A stretch of DNA of 64,000 nucleotides, taken from assembly GCA_963575645.1 (NCBI GenBank), contig OY754464.1, forward strand, positions 74,560,948 to 74,624,947. Direction: 5' to 3'. Shown here one piece after another: positions 54,324 through 64,000 of the stretch; position 1 is the stretch's first letter; every line of letters starts with the position of its first letter. The position numbers were made by a program, and so were the translations under genes. The notes under the pieces were generated by a model. The model ran no database searches. It worked only from the letters and a program-made list of their open reading frames with translations, and was not told the DNA's origin. The DNA comes from Xanthostigma xanthostigma (lineage: Eukaryota; Arthropoda; Insecta; Raphidioptera; Raphidiidae).

Positions 54324-54490
54324 TATAGAGGTAAATATCGAAAAAGTCTTAGAATTCAAATCTCATTTAACCAGGTTCAAAAAGTCCCATTAACAGAGGT
54401 AATTTAATGAAAAAGAACCGGGATCTCATTGCAACTCTCAATAATAGAGGTTTCTCACTTATCCAGGTCCCACTTAACCAGGTTTCACTG

Positions 54491-54976
54491 TATTATTATA
54501 TCGATGCAATGCTAAGTCAACATTAATGCAAATATTCATTCAAGAACTCACCTAGAAGAAAAATGCTTATAAATGTTGTTTGTTGAAATATATATTGCTT
54601 TGTTTTTATGATATTAATTACTTCTACATTTGAATGGTGGAAAACTATAGTATTTTTCTTCCTTTCAACATTAAACTAATTGCATACGACTACACTTTAG
54701 AAATGAATTGTTTAAGTTAAAGATGAAATTAATTTGAACAAAGTAAATTACTTCAGTTGTAATAAGTTTAAACAAAGAAATTCACTTCAATGCATTCACT
54801 GCAAGTTGCATTGAAGTAAAAGTACAGAATAAAGTAGGAACAAGTCCTTTCATTTATTTTGCACTTTTCAGGACGACTATTGTACAATAAGAACATCGCG
54901 ACAAAACTATAGTTCGTAAGTAGTGAGCAGTGTTGCCATTTGCCAGCAATAGCAAAGCAAGCTTAAAGCCTTTTAA
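54491..54976. other. No recognisable feature
   Basis: AT-rich; unique within the window. Confidence 0.45.
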
Positions 54977-55430
54977 CACGTTTATATTAACTTGCTTTTC
55001 GTGTATGTCGGGCGGAACTTTGTAATTGATTTTAAACTAACTTCCTGATGAAATAGAAACTTGAAATTTTTAACATAACTCAGAATTAAATGACAATTTC
55101 GAGAAAATTCAGAGTGAATTATATTTTACCACGTTTATATTATCTTGCTTTTCGTGTATGTCGGGCGGAACTTTGGAATTGATTTTAAACTTACTTCCTG
55201 ATGAGATAGAGACTTGAAATTTTTTACATAACTCAGAATTAAATGACAATTTTGAGAAAATTCAGAGTGAATTATATTTTACCACGTTTATATTATCTTG
55301 CTTTTCGTGTATGTCGGGCGGAACTTTCTAATTGATTTTAAACTTACTTCCTGATGAGAAAGAGACTTGAAATTTTTAAAATAACTGAGAATTAGATGAC
55401 AATGCGAGAAAATACGAAAATAAAGAAGAA
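54977..55430. repeat. 153-bp tandem repeat, 3 units
   Basis: 'CACGTTTATATTA.CTTGCTTT' starts units at 54977, 55130 and 55283, exactly 153 bp apart. Each includes 'GTCGGGCGGAACTTT' and 'ACTTCCTGATGA'. The third unit decays after about 55400. A minus-strand relative lies at 19861-20260. Confidence 0.94.
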
Positions 55431-55513
55431 AATAATAAAAGAAATAAAAACATTTTAATAAATACATATAATTCATTCTTACTTATTTATTGTTGTACGA
55501 CACACAGCAATCA

Positions 55514-55583
55514 TTGGCCGTAGCTCAGTTGGTTAGAGCGTTGCAAACAACGCGAAGGTCGCAGGTTCGACCCCCATGGCCCA
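55514..55583 (+). mobile_element. tRNA-like sequence, probably a SINE head
   Basis: 'TAGCTCAGTTGGTTAGAGC' is a perfect D-arm/A box, 'GGTTCGACCCC' a B box, and TTGGCCG pairs with TGGCCCA in six of seven positions. The anticodon arm has a 6-base loop (GCGTT-GCAAAC-AACGC) and the T-stem does not pair, so a functional tRNA is unlikely. A T-rich stretch follows. This is the best-preserved tRNA-like acceptor/D-arm combination outside family F. Confidence 0.5.
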
Positions 55584-57270
55584 TATAATATTTTTGTTTT
55601 TACGTTGTATTTTTGTTTTCACCACGTTTTTATTTACTAAAAAGAAGAAAATAATAATATAATTTTTTTTTTAATATACCTATACCACGTTTTTAACAAG
55701 AACTAAAAAGTTTAAAATAACTTGTAGGATTTGAAACGTAAAACGTGCGGCGCATGCGACAGTTATTATTTATAAGAAGTGTAGAGATAGAAGCTTTCAA
55801 TGAAAAAATCTATTTATGAGATAAAACGAATAATTCATCTTGAGTTTTTGGTTTCAAAACCTACAAGTTAAAAAAATGATTTTATACTTTTTAGTTCGTT
55901 TTAAAAACGTGGTACATATTTAAATAAAATTATCTATTTTAAGTTATAGCGTAGTTAGAATACCTACACAAAAGTGTAAAAGTCAAAAGTTTAATTTAAA
56001 AAAAGTGATACCATTTTTGAAGTGAAACTTCTTTACATACACTAAACATAACTAAAAAAAGGGCAATAAAGAATCAGTGGTGAAATAACTGAATAGTCGG
56101 GTGTATTGCTTCACGGAGTGTCATCATCTCTATTTTACATGATGGCATTGTACAATACGGTATGCTCTCAATATAGTTATTGGCGTAACTAGTAGTCTAA
56201 GTCATTCATGGCGTGTCATTACTTAGCCTACAAGTTGCGCCCATAATTTTATTCAACAATTGCGCGTTATTCATGTTTTAATTATTATGAGATGTTGTAA
56301 ATATCTATTTATTTCTTTATAAAAAAAATTGTCAATACTAACAGCACCAAACAGCACGATTCAATGTTTTGGTTGAGGTTAGCCGGTTATGAATAAACTC
56401 CATGTCGAAAACATTCGGCCTCTCAATTTTAGTCTCAATGGGTAACAACGGAGTTGTTGTTACCTACTATTTCGTTACGACTCAGAAAATAGTTACGTTT
56501 ATTTTCATTACTCCACAATGGCCGAGCTGGTAGGAATCTTCATTGAGTTATGACAAGTATAATTGTCACCAGTCGGTAAATGGCTATTTAGGGTTCGGTT
56601 TTTAGGCATGATAAAACATGAATAACGCGCATGAGTTGAATAAAGATATTTTTCATATAAGCATGTCGATATTGAAAATTAAATGCCAACGAATTTTTCT
56701 TTTGGAGGAAATATTTTAATTTGGCAACAATGATATATGTACAGGTCAGAATAGAAAACCACAGTAGTCGTTAGTATAAAGATAATGTGTCCGCTATTCG
56801 AGTTCCCTACATTGTAAAGATTGTTCCTTACCTCTACTTCTTCAGACAGAACCTAAACTTAAAATGTATATTGCTGTTTCTTGTTTCACTATACTGCTGG
56901 TTTGTGAATTTCTTTTGCAAAATATAGGCTGTTTTAATAGTATACCAAGTCTCTCAAGAACACCGTTTTTAAAAAATTTCGTTTAAATCGACAGTCTTTC
57001 TAGACTAATTATTCCGAGGAAAGACCCACACACACACATCAACATAGAAAAGCAAATTTTCATTTAAAAAAATGCCATTGACACATATCAAGAGTATGGT
57101 AAAGTTGGATGGCGTGGGCGTCACAAATCTATAAACAATACCTAGCTTCAAAAGATGAGCAGAAAAAATGGCTTGTCCCAAGATTTTATTCTTTAGTAAA
57201 GATTAAAACGTGGTGCTACAATTTAAATAAAATCAACCTGACAGGACCGGACTTACAAATTTTAAAGAAT
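55584..57270. other. No recognisable gene
   Basis: Long AT-rich stretch. A 61-codon plus-strand frame (57109-57294) with several Lys and Tyr has no motif I know. No repeat shared with the rest of the window was noticed. Confidence 0.4.
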
Positions 57271-57361
57271 CGCCAGTATCCGAATATGAATTGACTTACT
57301 AAAGAACTAACCCTTTAGTAAGTCAGTATCCGAATATGAATTTACTTACTAAAGGGTTAGT
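57271..57361. repeat. Mixed direct and inverted repeat
   Basis: 'CAGTATCCGAATATGAATT' occurs at 57274 and 57324 in direct orientation; between and after them 'CTTACTAAAG' and 'CTTTAGTAAG' form an inverted pair with 'AACTAACCC' / 'GGGTTAGTC'. It looks like a snap-back duplication. Confidence 0.8.
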
Positions 57362-57371
57362 CCATTGATCG

Positions 57372-57475
57372 AAGGAGAATATTCCACTCGCGTGTTACCG
57401 CACTCGCTACGCTCGTGCGGCAAATTTCACGCTCATAAAATCTTCTCCTTCTCTCACTAGTCGCACAATATACTA
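57372..57475. mobile_element. Family G small foldback element, copy 2
   Basis: 'GAAGGAGAATATTCCACTCG' and 'TCTTCTCCTTCTCTCACTAG' are the two arms around 'GCTACGCTCGTGCGGCA'; the right end is 'TCGCACAATATACTAT'. Confidence 0.75.
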
Positions 57476-57804
57476 TATTTCTATTGTGATCACCTGTACC
57501 ACTACCACGTTGCAACTGCAATTCAGAAACTGTACAGGTGGTTTACTGGTTGCCTTGTGGCTAAAGCACTTTACTGTTACATTGTAAAGTTCTTTTCTTT
57601 TCAAAAGCTCTTATTAGGTACTAGCCCCATAAAGTAACTCTTAGACTATAAATTTTCTTAATTTGTAAAAATGTGTTCATTTTATGTGAGCTTTGAATTA
57701 AGTCATTCTATGTCAGAATTAATGATTTGATTATTTTGATATTTTTGTTTTTTTGAACTTATTTTCATTACACTATTAACATTTTTCTTAAAATATATAG
57801 GTAC
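57476..57804. other. No recognisable feature
   Basis: Unique within the window. Confidence 0.45.
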
Positions 57805-58143
57805 TAGCGGTCCCGTCCGGTTTCACCCGGGTGTAAAAGAACGAATATGGAAGGGAGGAATATGAGTACACACATTCATCTTAGTTTACCGAGATGAATG
57901 TTGTGTCCTTTCATGATGATCGGAGTTATCCTTCAAAAGTTTTTGTCGATAAAAAGCAGTACATATTTATACTTTTTTAACTATACTGCTTTTTATCGAC
58001 AAAAACTTTTGAAGGATAACTCCGATTATCATGAAATTTGGACCCAACATTCATCTCAGTAAACTAAGATGAATGTGTGTACTCATGTTCCTCCCTTCCC
58101 CATTTGTTCTTTTACACCCGGGTGAAACCGGACGGGACCGCTA
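57805..58143. repeat. Inverted pair of tRNA-Lys SINE tails
   Basis: 57805-57965 and 57984-58143 are near-perfect inverted copies of the tail of the tRNA-Lys SINE ('TAGCGGTCCCGTCCGGTTTC' outward on both sides), about 160 bp each with an 18-base spacer. Neither has a tRNA head. Confidence 0.93.
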
Positions 58144-58528
58144 TAGTGTGTTATAAAAATGAACATTACTGCGGTACCTAAGAAAGCCACTGTATGACTA
58201 CGGGTTAAATTGATGTTTTGTTTTTTAATGAACTAAACATACCTACTCGTATATCCCCCAAACAAATCGTTTCCTAAGTTTAAAATTAGATACAATGGAA
58301 AATTATCTATCAGAGATGTTGCTGACAGACAATATTCTATATAAACCTAAATCAAATTAATAGTCTGGTTCTGACAGTTAGACAACTGTTGGAACTGTTT
58401 CTCTAACAGTATAACAGTTAGCGAGTTTCATATTATTTGAAAACATACAGAAAAGTTTGAAATTCATACGTACCTACTACCAAATAAAACAATAATATTA
58501 AATGCCTAGGAAAATCTACTATAGCCGT
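58144..58528. other. No recognisable feature
   Basis: AT-rich, unique within the window. Confidence 0.45.
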
Positions 58529-58536
58529 GACGTGTT

Positions 58537-59069
58537 TAGTGATGTGCCGGATCGTTAAAAATGTATATCCGAGGATACGGATCTGAATACGGATATTTGG
58601 TTTCAAGATCCGCGGATACGGATACGTATCTTAATTTTCTTAGAGTACGCAACGGTAAATATTGCACATCGACCTTTAGAAAGAGACTATCTGTTATGGG
58701 AAAAAGTTATTGATCTCTTTAAGAGTTAACTCTCATAACAGATTGTCTCTTTCCAAAGATCGATGTGCAATATCTCATTATAACGATAGTTCTTTAGTAC
58801 CTTTGAGTTGTGTACTATTGGTATGGTACTCACTACGATAAATGTTTGCAATATAAAGGTGCCAAATACGATTTTAAAAAATAAAAAAAAATCTGAATGG
58901 AATTTAACAGTTTTTCATTATTACCTAATCACCTATATATATAAAGTTTCATCTATGAATTGAAAATTAATAAGGTAAAAGATCTGTAAAAGATCCGCCA
59001 AAAACTAACGGATACGGATCTTTCTTCTTCCTCGGATATCCGCGGATACGGATATCCGGAACATCACTA
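58537..59069. mobile_element. hAT-type MITE U, copy 2, with 8-bp target duplication
   Basis: Same family as 51318-51838. GACGTGTT is duplicated at 58529-58536 and 59070-59077. The right terminus is slightly altered ('CCGGAACATCACTA'). 533 bp, non-coding. Confidence 0.96.
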
Positions 59070-59077
59070 GACGTGTT

Positions 59078-60140
59078 GAATTAAAATTAAAGTATTTTAG
59101 ATCGATTGATTATTGTCATGTAAACGTACTATGTTACTATCGCGTTACGTAATTAGTATTTTAAATATCAGAGCACGACAACCAGCAGAGCACATTTCTA
59201 TGTAATAAAGTCGTCAATAAAATCTAAAGATAAAACTATTTTATAATATTTAATTTATCGAGAACCACAAAGAGCCACAATTATAAAACTTATATTTAAT
59301 TAGAAATGATAGAGGAATTATTATTTTATTTATTTGAAATTATTATTATTATTTAATGTTTGAAAGTATGTTAAGAAATAAATAACGAGACAAAAAGTCT
59401 ATCATTAAAAGTACACAGACCAAAAGCCGGACACGTAAATATTTGACCGGACATGACCGTAAAAAGCCAGACACCTGGCAATGCATACGTCATACCAGTC
59501 AGACAATTTTTGAATGAAATGTTTCCAAACAGATGAAGTTGTTTTTTTGTTTTATTTTTGTACAAAAAAATTAAAATAATGATTTATAAGAGCTTTATAT
59601 TATTAAAAAAGCCAAGTAAAATAAAAATAAATCAAAATAAAATAGAAATCCTCAAGATTACCACGATAATTCAATAGAAATAACAATTAATGCATTCATG
59701 GCTAACTCTGATCCAAGTATTTTTTCACAATGCTAATTTCCCTATGTGCACCTTACGCGTTTACATACTGTATAAACTGGATTATTGTAAATAGCTAAAT
59801 ATTTAATTTGGTCAGTTTTTCACATTTCCATTTTAAAAACACTGAACAGGCTTCGCAAATAACATTGGGAATTATATTATGATTACAGAATTATTGGCGG
59901 AAACATTTCTGTCATGAGTGCAGTGTGATAGAATGAGTAATCATAGAACAAAAATCCCGTCACCTGCAGCATCGTTTTTGTTATTTCTAGTTACACTGTC
60001 GATTAATTTTGGTTTATTTCAGTTTCATACATACACATGCCGGCATGTTATACTCATATGCATACTGCGATATAGCAAACCGTGTATCGAGGGTTCCAGT
60101 TCCGGATTTGTTTACAAATCACATTGTTATAAAGCTTAAA
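59078..60140. other. No recognisable gene
   Basis: AT-rich. Frames at 59371-59565 (minus) and 59918-60139 (plus, with a hydrophobic stretch) have no identifiable domain. Confidence 0.4.
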
Positions 60141-60176
60141 ACGCCCCGTACACAATGCCTGATTTCGAGCTCGGAG
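60141..60176 (+). mobile_element. Family V terminal sequence, copy 1
   Basis: 'CGCCCCGTACACAATGCCTG' then 'ATTTCGAGCTCG' matches the sequence at 63929-63962 ('GGCCCCTTCACACGATGCAG', 'GATTTCGTGCTCG'). The sharp shared start suggests a DNA-transposon end. The class is unknown. Confidence 0.55.
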
Positions 60177-60179
60177 TTT

Positions 60180-60860
60180 TGATGGCAGCTTTGCACAATT
60201 TTTCGGAAAGTAATTCATATGAGAATCAAGGAAATGAATTTTCAACGATATAGTTAGGGAGCTGACGCGTAAGAAACCGATGTCGTCCCAACCTTTTGCC
60301 GCTTGGTAAATAAGCTATTTATGTAATTTGGAGTATTTTTTTTTCATATGATATATAGGCGGAATCTGGACCCATTTTAAGAAGGGGGAATCAAAAATTT
60401 CAAAGTTGGTAAAAAAAGGGTTAAAATTTACAAAAATATCTGCCGCTTCGCTTTTAAGTTCTGTTACAGCCAAATGACCGGGAAATACCAGCGGCAGAAA
60501 TTTTTGACCAATTGCACCCTCCCCGAGCCACTTTTAAGAAAGTGGAATTATGATCATAAATCCACTCTCTGCTTTTATGTCTCCCAAAAAAATTGTTGCG
60601 ACCATTTTAAAGCGTCTTTTTTCTTGCCGTCAAGTATGGAATCGAATTGCGCATCTTTGAAAAGATTCCTAATCTGGGGACCTACAAATATTCCCTCTTT
60701 TATTTTAGCGTCACTGATTTTAGAGAACTTTTTTTTAAACAACTTAAAGCATGACCTTCTTTGCCCATGGCCTTCACAAATTTTCTCATAAGTCCTAAGT
60801 GGTGGTTGTGAAATCTTTCTGGGGAAACTAATGGCGCGCTGGTGACATTTTTCTTTTCTG
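60180..60860 (-). pseudogene. Decayed gene of a high-copy arthropod protein family
   Basis: On the minus strand, frame pieces read 'LRTYEKICEGHGQRRSCF' and 'ISDAKIKEGIFVGPQIRNL', then 'DGKKKDALKWSQQFF' (about 60800-60590), and after stops 'LKIHFLDSHMNYFPKN' (60246-60199). I recognise this motif order from multi-copy uncharacterised proteins in arthropod genomes that seem to travel with transposons; function unknown. Frameshifts and stops separate the pieces, and the sequence ends at the family V terminus. The 105-codon plus-strand frame here is a shadow. Confidence 0.6.
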
Positions 60861-60955
60861 GCTCAAGAGACTCTCTCGGTGACCAAATTTTCTTTCTGTA
60901 ATGATCCGATTGTGTTCGACTGTCCCATGATTAGTATAATAAAAAAGTTAAACGC

Positions 60956-61025
60956 ATTTGAAATGTGGTGCTATCGGCGAATGCTAAATATTAAATGGAC
61001 GGATTATGTGAATAATGACAAAGTG
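60956..61025 (+). pseudogene. Short reverse-transcriptase relic (RTE-like C-terminus)
   Basis: The frame reads 'FEMWCYRRMLNIKWTDYVNN' and ends 'DKVLQ' at a stop. The F-E-M-W-x-Y-R-R-M-L-x-I-x-W-T-D order is characteristic of the post-polymerase region of endonuclease/reverse-transcriptase proteins of non-LTR elements. Only about 25 codons remain. Confidence 0.72.
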
Positions 61026-61082
61026 CTACAATAATAATGCAAGAAAATAAAACATTATTAAATGCTGTTAAAAAAAGATAAT

Positions 61083-61640
61083 ACTCATATATATTAGATA
61101 TCGTGTCCATCGATAATAGTTAATAAGAAAAAATTCGCAGGTTTGTGGACAAAAGTTATATTTATAATTGTACGACGTTTCGTCTATAAATTTAGACTTT
61201 TTCAAGTACAAAATTGAAAATTATTTAAAACAATAATTATGAAAATAAACATTAATTACTAACCATAGCAATTAACAAAAGTTAAGGTACATAAGATAAA
61301 AACATGGCAACTAGTTTATGTATAAATGTTTTAAACAATAAAAATAAAAATTAAAAATAAAAAATTAAAAATTCGTAAGTTAGTTCAATTTCATAATATA
61401 GTTGTACTGACTACTTAAATTTTGAGTGTCTGTTCTATAATTAATAGAATTGTTTTTTCTAATAAAACACATTTCACTGATATTACGTTTTTTCCAATTT
61501 GACTCTTTATCTAATATTTGAACTTCGTTAAATAGAAATTTATGTCCAGTGTCGAAATGATGAGATGACAACGCGGTCTTATTATCACTTAATAAATTAT
61601 TGTTTCTACAGTCCATTCTGTGTTGGTAAATTCTATGTTT
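61083..61640 (-). pseudogene. Second, more truncated Penelope-like element
   Basis: The minus strand encodes a 78-residue GIY-YIG C-terminal frame (61616-61380) with 'SSHHFDTGHKFLFNEVQIL', nearly identical to the one at 53386-53670 (INLLS against NNLLS, LSGQY against LSSQY). The same 3' region with the hammerhead-like motif lies at 61167-61210. 61089-61112 ('ATATATTAGATATCGTGTCC') repeats in inverse orientation what lies at the far end of the 53-54 kb copy. Confidence 0.88.
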
Positions 61641-61645
61641 CTAAT

Positions 61646-61700
61646 TTCGCGCTCATGGAATCTTCTCCTTCTCTCACTAGTCGCACAATATACTATTAAG
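61646..61700. repeat. Family G fragment, copy 3
   Basis: 'TTTCGCGCTCATGGAATCTT' then 'CTCCTTCTCTCACTAGTCGC', 'ACAATATACTATTA' match the right half of G copy 2. It directly abuts the truncated Penelope element. Confidence 0.75.
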
Positions 61701-62013
61701 GTAATGGCAAGTTTATTAATTTTAATTTACTTTAAAAGTAATTGAGTACGGTTCTGTAGGAGTTCTTATAAACACGCAAAAAATTCACGTAAAAGCCGAT
61801 GTCGCCAGTCACAAGCGAGACGTGCGTTGATTGATGGATTAGGTTTTTGTGTTGAGCATCGTCATTCGAGTACTATATAATACACTGTACTCACATATCA
61901 TTATGTGTTGCATGTCGCTTATGCATCACAGTACCTATCTGCTATTACCTACGAGCTTTATGTGGAAGCTACGAAACATTAGTCGCTACTGAAGAGTGTC
62001 GACGTGAACTTCG
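61701..62013. other. No recognisable feature
   Basis: Unique within the window. Confidence 0.4.
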
Positions 62014-62016
62014 TAA

Positions 62017-62461
62017 AGCGCGGGTCACACTAGGCGGCTTGTCAGCCGCTGCTGATCAGCGACGGACAGTAGCACCAGCAAGCAGCGGCGGGCAGCCCGG
62101 TCACACTACGGCTGCTACTCGATAGTCTACCGCGAGTAGTGGCTACCAATCCGGTCACTACATCATCGAACATAAACCACGTGGTACGTGATGGTTTACT
62201 CGCCTATGATGCACGGCTTCGGTCAGACTGCGCTGCTCGTTGGTGCTAGCGGGTGCGACCGTGAGAGTGAGTTACGTGACCTGTTAGTCGCCGCTGCCTG
62301 GCTACCAAAATAGAACATGTCCAATTTCACCAGCCGCTGATAAATACTCGCCGACTGGCGGCGTCAGCGGCGAATTTTATGCTCACACCAAGTTGATTGA
62401 TGGCTGACAGTAGCGGCTTCCACAACTCGCGGCTGGCAACCAGCCTAGTGTGACCCGCGCT
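62017..62461. mobile_element. PIF/Harbinger-like MITE with TAA duplication
   Basis: Terminal inverted repeats AGCGCGGGTCACACTAGGC and GCCTAGTGTGACCCGCGCT are perfect over 19 bp. TAA flanks both sides (62014-62016, 62462-62464), the 3-bp target of PIF/Harbinger elements. The 445-bp body is much richer in GC than the surroundings and full of GCCGCTG-type motifs in both orientations. No transposase. Confidence 0.88.
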
Positions 62462-62464
62462 TAA

Positions 62465-62578
62465 CGGTGATCGGCCAAACAGTTCTCACCCAATAAAAGG
62501 TGTTAGTGTTCGTTAAAAAGAAGAGGCGCGTCGGTTCGTGGACACACGACGGAAGTTATGGTCCTTAAGCATTTTATA
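62465..62578. other. Spacer between two MITEs
   Basis: 114 bases between the Harbinger-like and piggyBac-like elements. Nothing recognised. Confidence 0.4.
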
Positions 62579-62582
62579 TTAA

Positions 62583-62876
62583 CACTTTGACGGACACTTA
62601 AAAATTCAGTTTTGTTCCAATTTTGACACTATAGTTTTTAAATTTTTTCATATGTTTGAATTACTTTTAAAAGTTGTTATGTTGTGACAATATTGCCTTA
62701 GTAGATATTTGTACGGTGACACAGAGCACACAGGGTATGTATTCTACACTGGAAAATAGACTGCTAAACACCCCTTTGGCTATAAAACGTTCCGTAGTAT
62801 ACGACGGCTTTAGCCGTCGTGTCAAACTTTTGAAGTTTTGTTTATGACGGTCTAAGCCAGTTTGTCCGTCAAAGTG
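62583..62876. mobile_element. piggyBac-like MITE with TTAA duplication
   Basis: TTAA at 62579-62582 and 62877-62880 flanks ends CACTTTGACGGACA and TGTCCGTCAAAGTG, perfect 14-bp inverted repeats of piggyBac type. 294 bp, non-coding. The core contains the palindrome ACGACGGCTTTAGCCGTCGT. Confidence 0.92.
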
Positions 62877-62880
62877 TTAA

Positions 62881-63011
62881 TTTATCAATTTTGCGTATAA
62901 ATACACAAAAAACAACAAAATTGTTAAATTTAGAATTATTTTGAATTATTAATAAATATAAAAAAATTATTACGTACATGTAATTTTTTTATCTATTAAA
63001 AATATATATAT
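62881..63011. other. AT-rich spacer
   Basis: No feature recognised. Confidence 0.4.
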
Positions 63012-63117
63012 GAAAAAAATCCAGTTAATTGGGCGACGGGATCATTCCAATGTCAAAAATATTGACATTTGATATAATATAATAAGGAAAACAACATTTC
63101 TGATATCGCGTGAAGTT
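63012..63117 (+). mobile_element. Family C left-end fragment, copy 7
   Basis: 'AATCCAGTTAATTGGGCGAC' to 'TCTGATATCGCGTGAAGTTG', the first 105 bp of family C. The rest is missing. Confidence 0.8.
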
Positions 63118-63928
63118 GGTATAACAACAATCTGTGTGCATTGTTAGAATGACGAGCCGATCGTTGTCTCACGAAATCCTTTGTCGGCGGCATTTTTGTT
63201 TTAAATAGTGTCAAGCAGCAATTTTAATTTTCAATTTAGACTTTCATCAGAAAATTAGCAAAACAGTGAAAAGGAAAGAACACTTAAAAGCGACATTCTA
63301 ACGACCATTGCCTCCATATTATTACGCCTACCATCACAGCCAGTCTCGCCCGAACAGGATACAGGGGAGCTTTAGCAATATATTGATGTCGCCACAGGTG
63401 AAAGTTAAAATGATCCAGTGTTTCTCTAAACCGTTTGCACCATAAATAGTCAATGAAAAAATAATTATTTGGAGTTGGATGAAACTTAGTTTTAATTTTA
63501 GTCGTCGCAACGGGGAGCGTGTAACATTAGTACATACTGAATTGTAAATACGCTTCTTGCAAAATCTGCTTCAGTAGCGTCGATATTTTGAACGGCCATT
63601 GACAACTGATTCAGCCCACACAACTACATAAAACCAACGGGCACAGAATGTATTTCAATAAATATGGGGATATCAGGGTGAAATCCATTATATATCATTG
63701 GGTTGAGGGCCTCACATAAAGGATGACATATCACTGCAAAACACCTGTGTTGGGTTATATGACATAAAAATAAAAATACTAAATCTATCCTTATTCTTTT
63801 AACGTCAATAGCTAATGTTTATTATGGATTTGTTTTCTTTTTATATGGCGAAATATGTACAGAACGATTACGTAACTCAAAAAAATACAATAGCGCACGA
63901 AAACACCCATTTTAATTCAGAATCTAAA
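63118..63928. other. No recognisable gene
   Basis: Base composition is closer to balanced than elsewhere and no repeat of the window is found here. No open frame above 60 codons. If any part of the window is close to a host gene it may be this one, but there is no direct evidence. Confidence 0.35.
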
Positions 63929-64000
63929 GGCCCCTTCACACGATGCAGGATTTCGTGCTCGCTAGCTTGCATGAAGTCTTGCAGACTGCTATGCATGGTA
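63929..64000 (+). mobile_element. Family V terminal sequence, copy 2 (cut by window edge)
   Basis: 'GGCCCCTTCACACGATGCAG' and 'GATTTCGTGCTCGC' match 60141-60176. The element runs off the window. Confidence 0.55.

Larger units (their letters stand above)
52889..54490. mobile_element. Pogo/Tigger-like MITE W, split by a Penelope retroelement
   Basis: Ends 'CAGCGAAACTTGGTTAATTG' and, inverted, 'CAGTGAAACCTGGTTAAGTG', each next to TA (52887-52888, 54491-54492). CAGTGAAACCTGGT-type ends are familiar from pogo-like elements. Without the Penelope insertion the element would be about 410 bp and is non-coding. Confidence 0.82.

Noticed and set aside
55514..55583. Functional tRNA gene
   Set aside because: Acceptor and D-arm are good, but the anticodon loop has six bases and the T-stem does not pair; listed only as a SINE head.
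60474..60791. 105-residue plus-strand gene
   Set aside because: It is the shadow of the minus-strand pseudogene, which shows recognisable motifs.

Overview
This 64-kb window looks like intergenic DNA from a large, repeat-rich arthropod genome, most likely an insect. The sequence is AT-rich, I found no convincing host gene, and most of the recognisable sequence is transposon or retrotransposon debris. Relics of animal-type elements support this: a Penelope-like element with a GIY-YIG region, non-LTR reverse transcriptase C-termini, Tc1/mariner transposase pieces, solo LTRs and tRNA-derived SINEs. Some repeats, such as the one at 23259-24205, resemble families I associate with Lepidoptera, but I cannot fix the order from this window.

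Layout. 1-5.6 kb: repeat fragments, a 0.66-kb MITE-like element (family B), two tRNA-headed SINEs and a 3.3-kb satellite-carrying element (family A, copy 1). 5.6-9.8 kb: families D, C and E, with a mariner-type MITE and a LINE tail nested inside. 9.8-13.1 kb: family A copy 2. 13.1-18.1 kb: a nested stack of TIR elements (B in H, a SINE beside it, I abutting H, foldback J, element K containing L). 18.1-24.7 kb: two solo LTRs, an hAT-type MITE, a 5'-truncated LINE and a tandemly duplicated repeat (O) joined to a long-arm foldback element (P). 24.7-36 kb: a second I copy, inverted A, D and C copies, a hairpin, a minisatellite and SINE pairs. 36-50 kb: E with a transposase remnant and a nested cloverleaf-bearing repeat, more B and C copies, an RTE-type tail array, a broken mariner gene and a second O-P pair. 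50-64 kb: a SINE, an LTR, two hAT MITEs with perfect 8-bp duplications, a pogo-like element split by a Penelope retroelement, a 153-bp tandem repeat, a second Penelope fragment, a Harbinger-like and a piggyBac-like MITE, and decayed coding sequence.

Nothing here works together as an operon or pathway. What holds the window together is its transposition history. Target duplications (TA, TAA, TTAA, 8 bp, 15-20 bp) allow several insertions to be dated relative to each other. The most unusual structures are: the two A copies, whose 120-bp satellites carry CRE-like and YY1-like motifs in nearly every unit; the module sharing among families A, B and C; the O-P composite with a flipped core; and a small repeat with a well-preserved tRNA-like cloverleaf that exists both in tandem and as a near-perfect snap-back hairpin. 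I did not find a clear new functional system.
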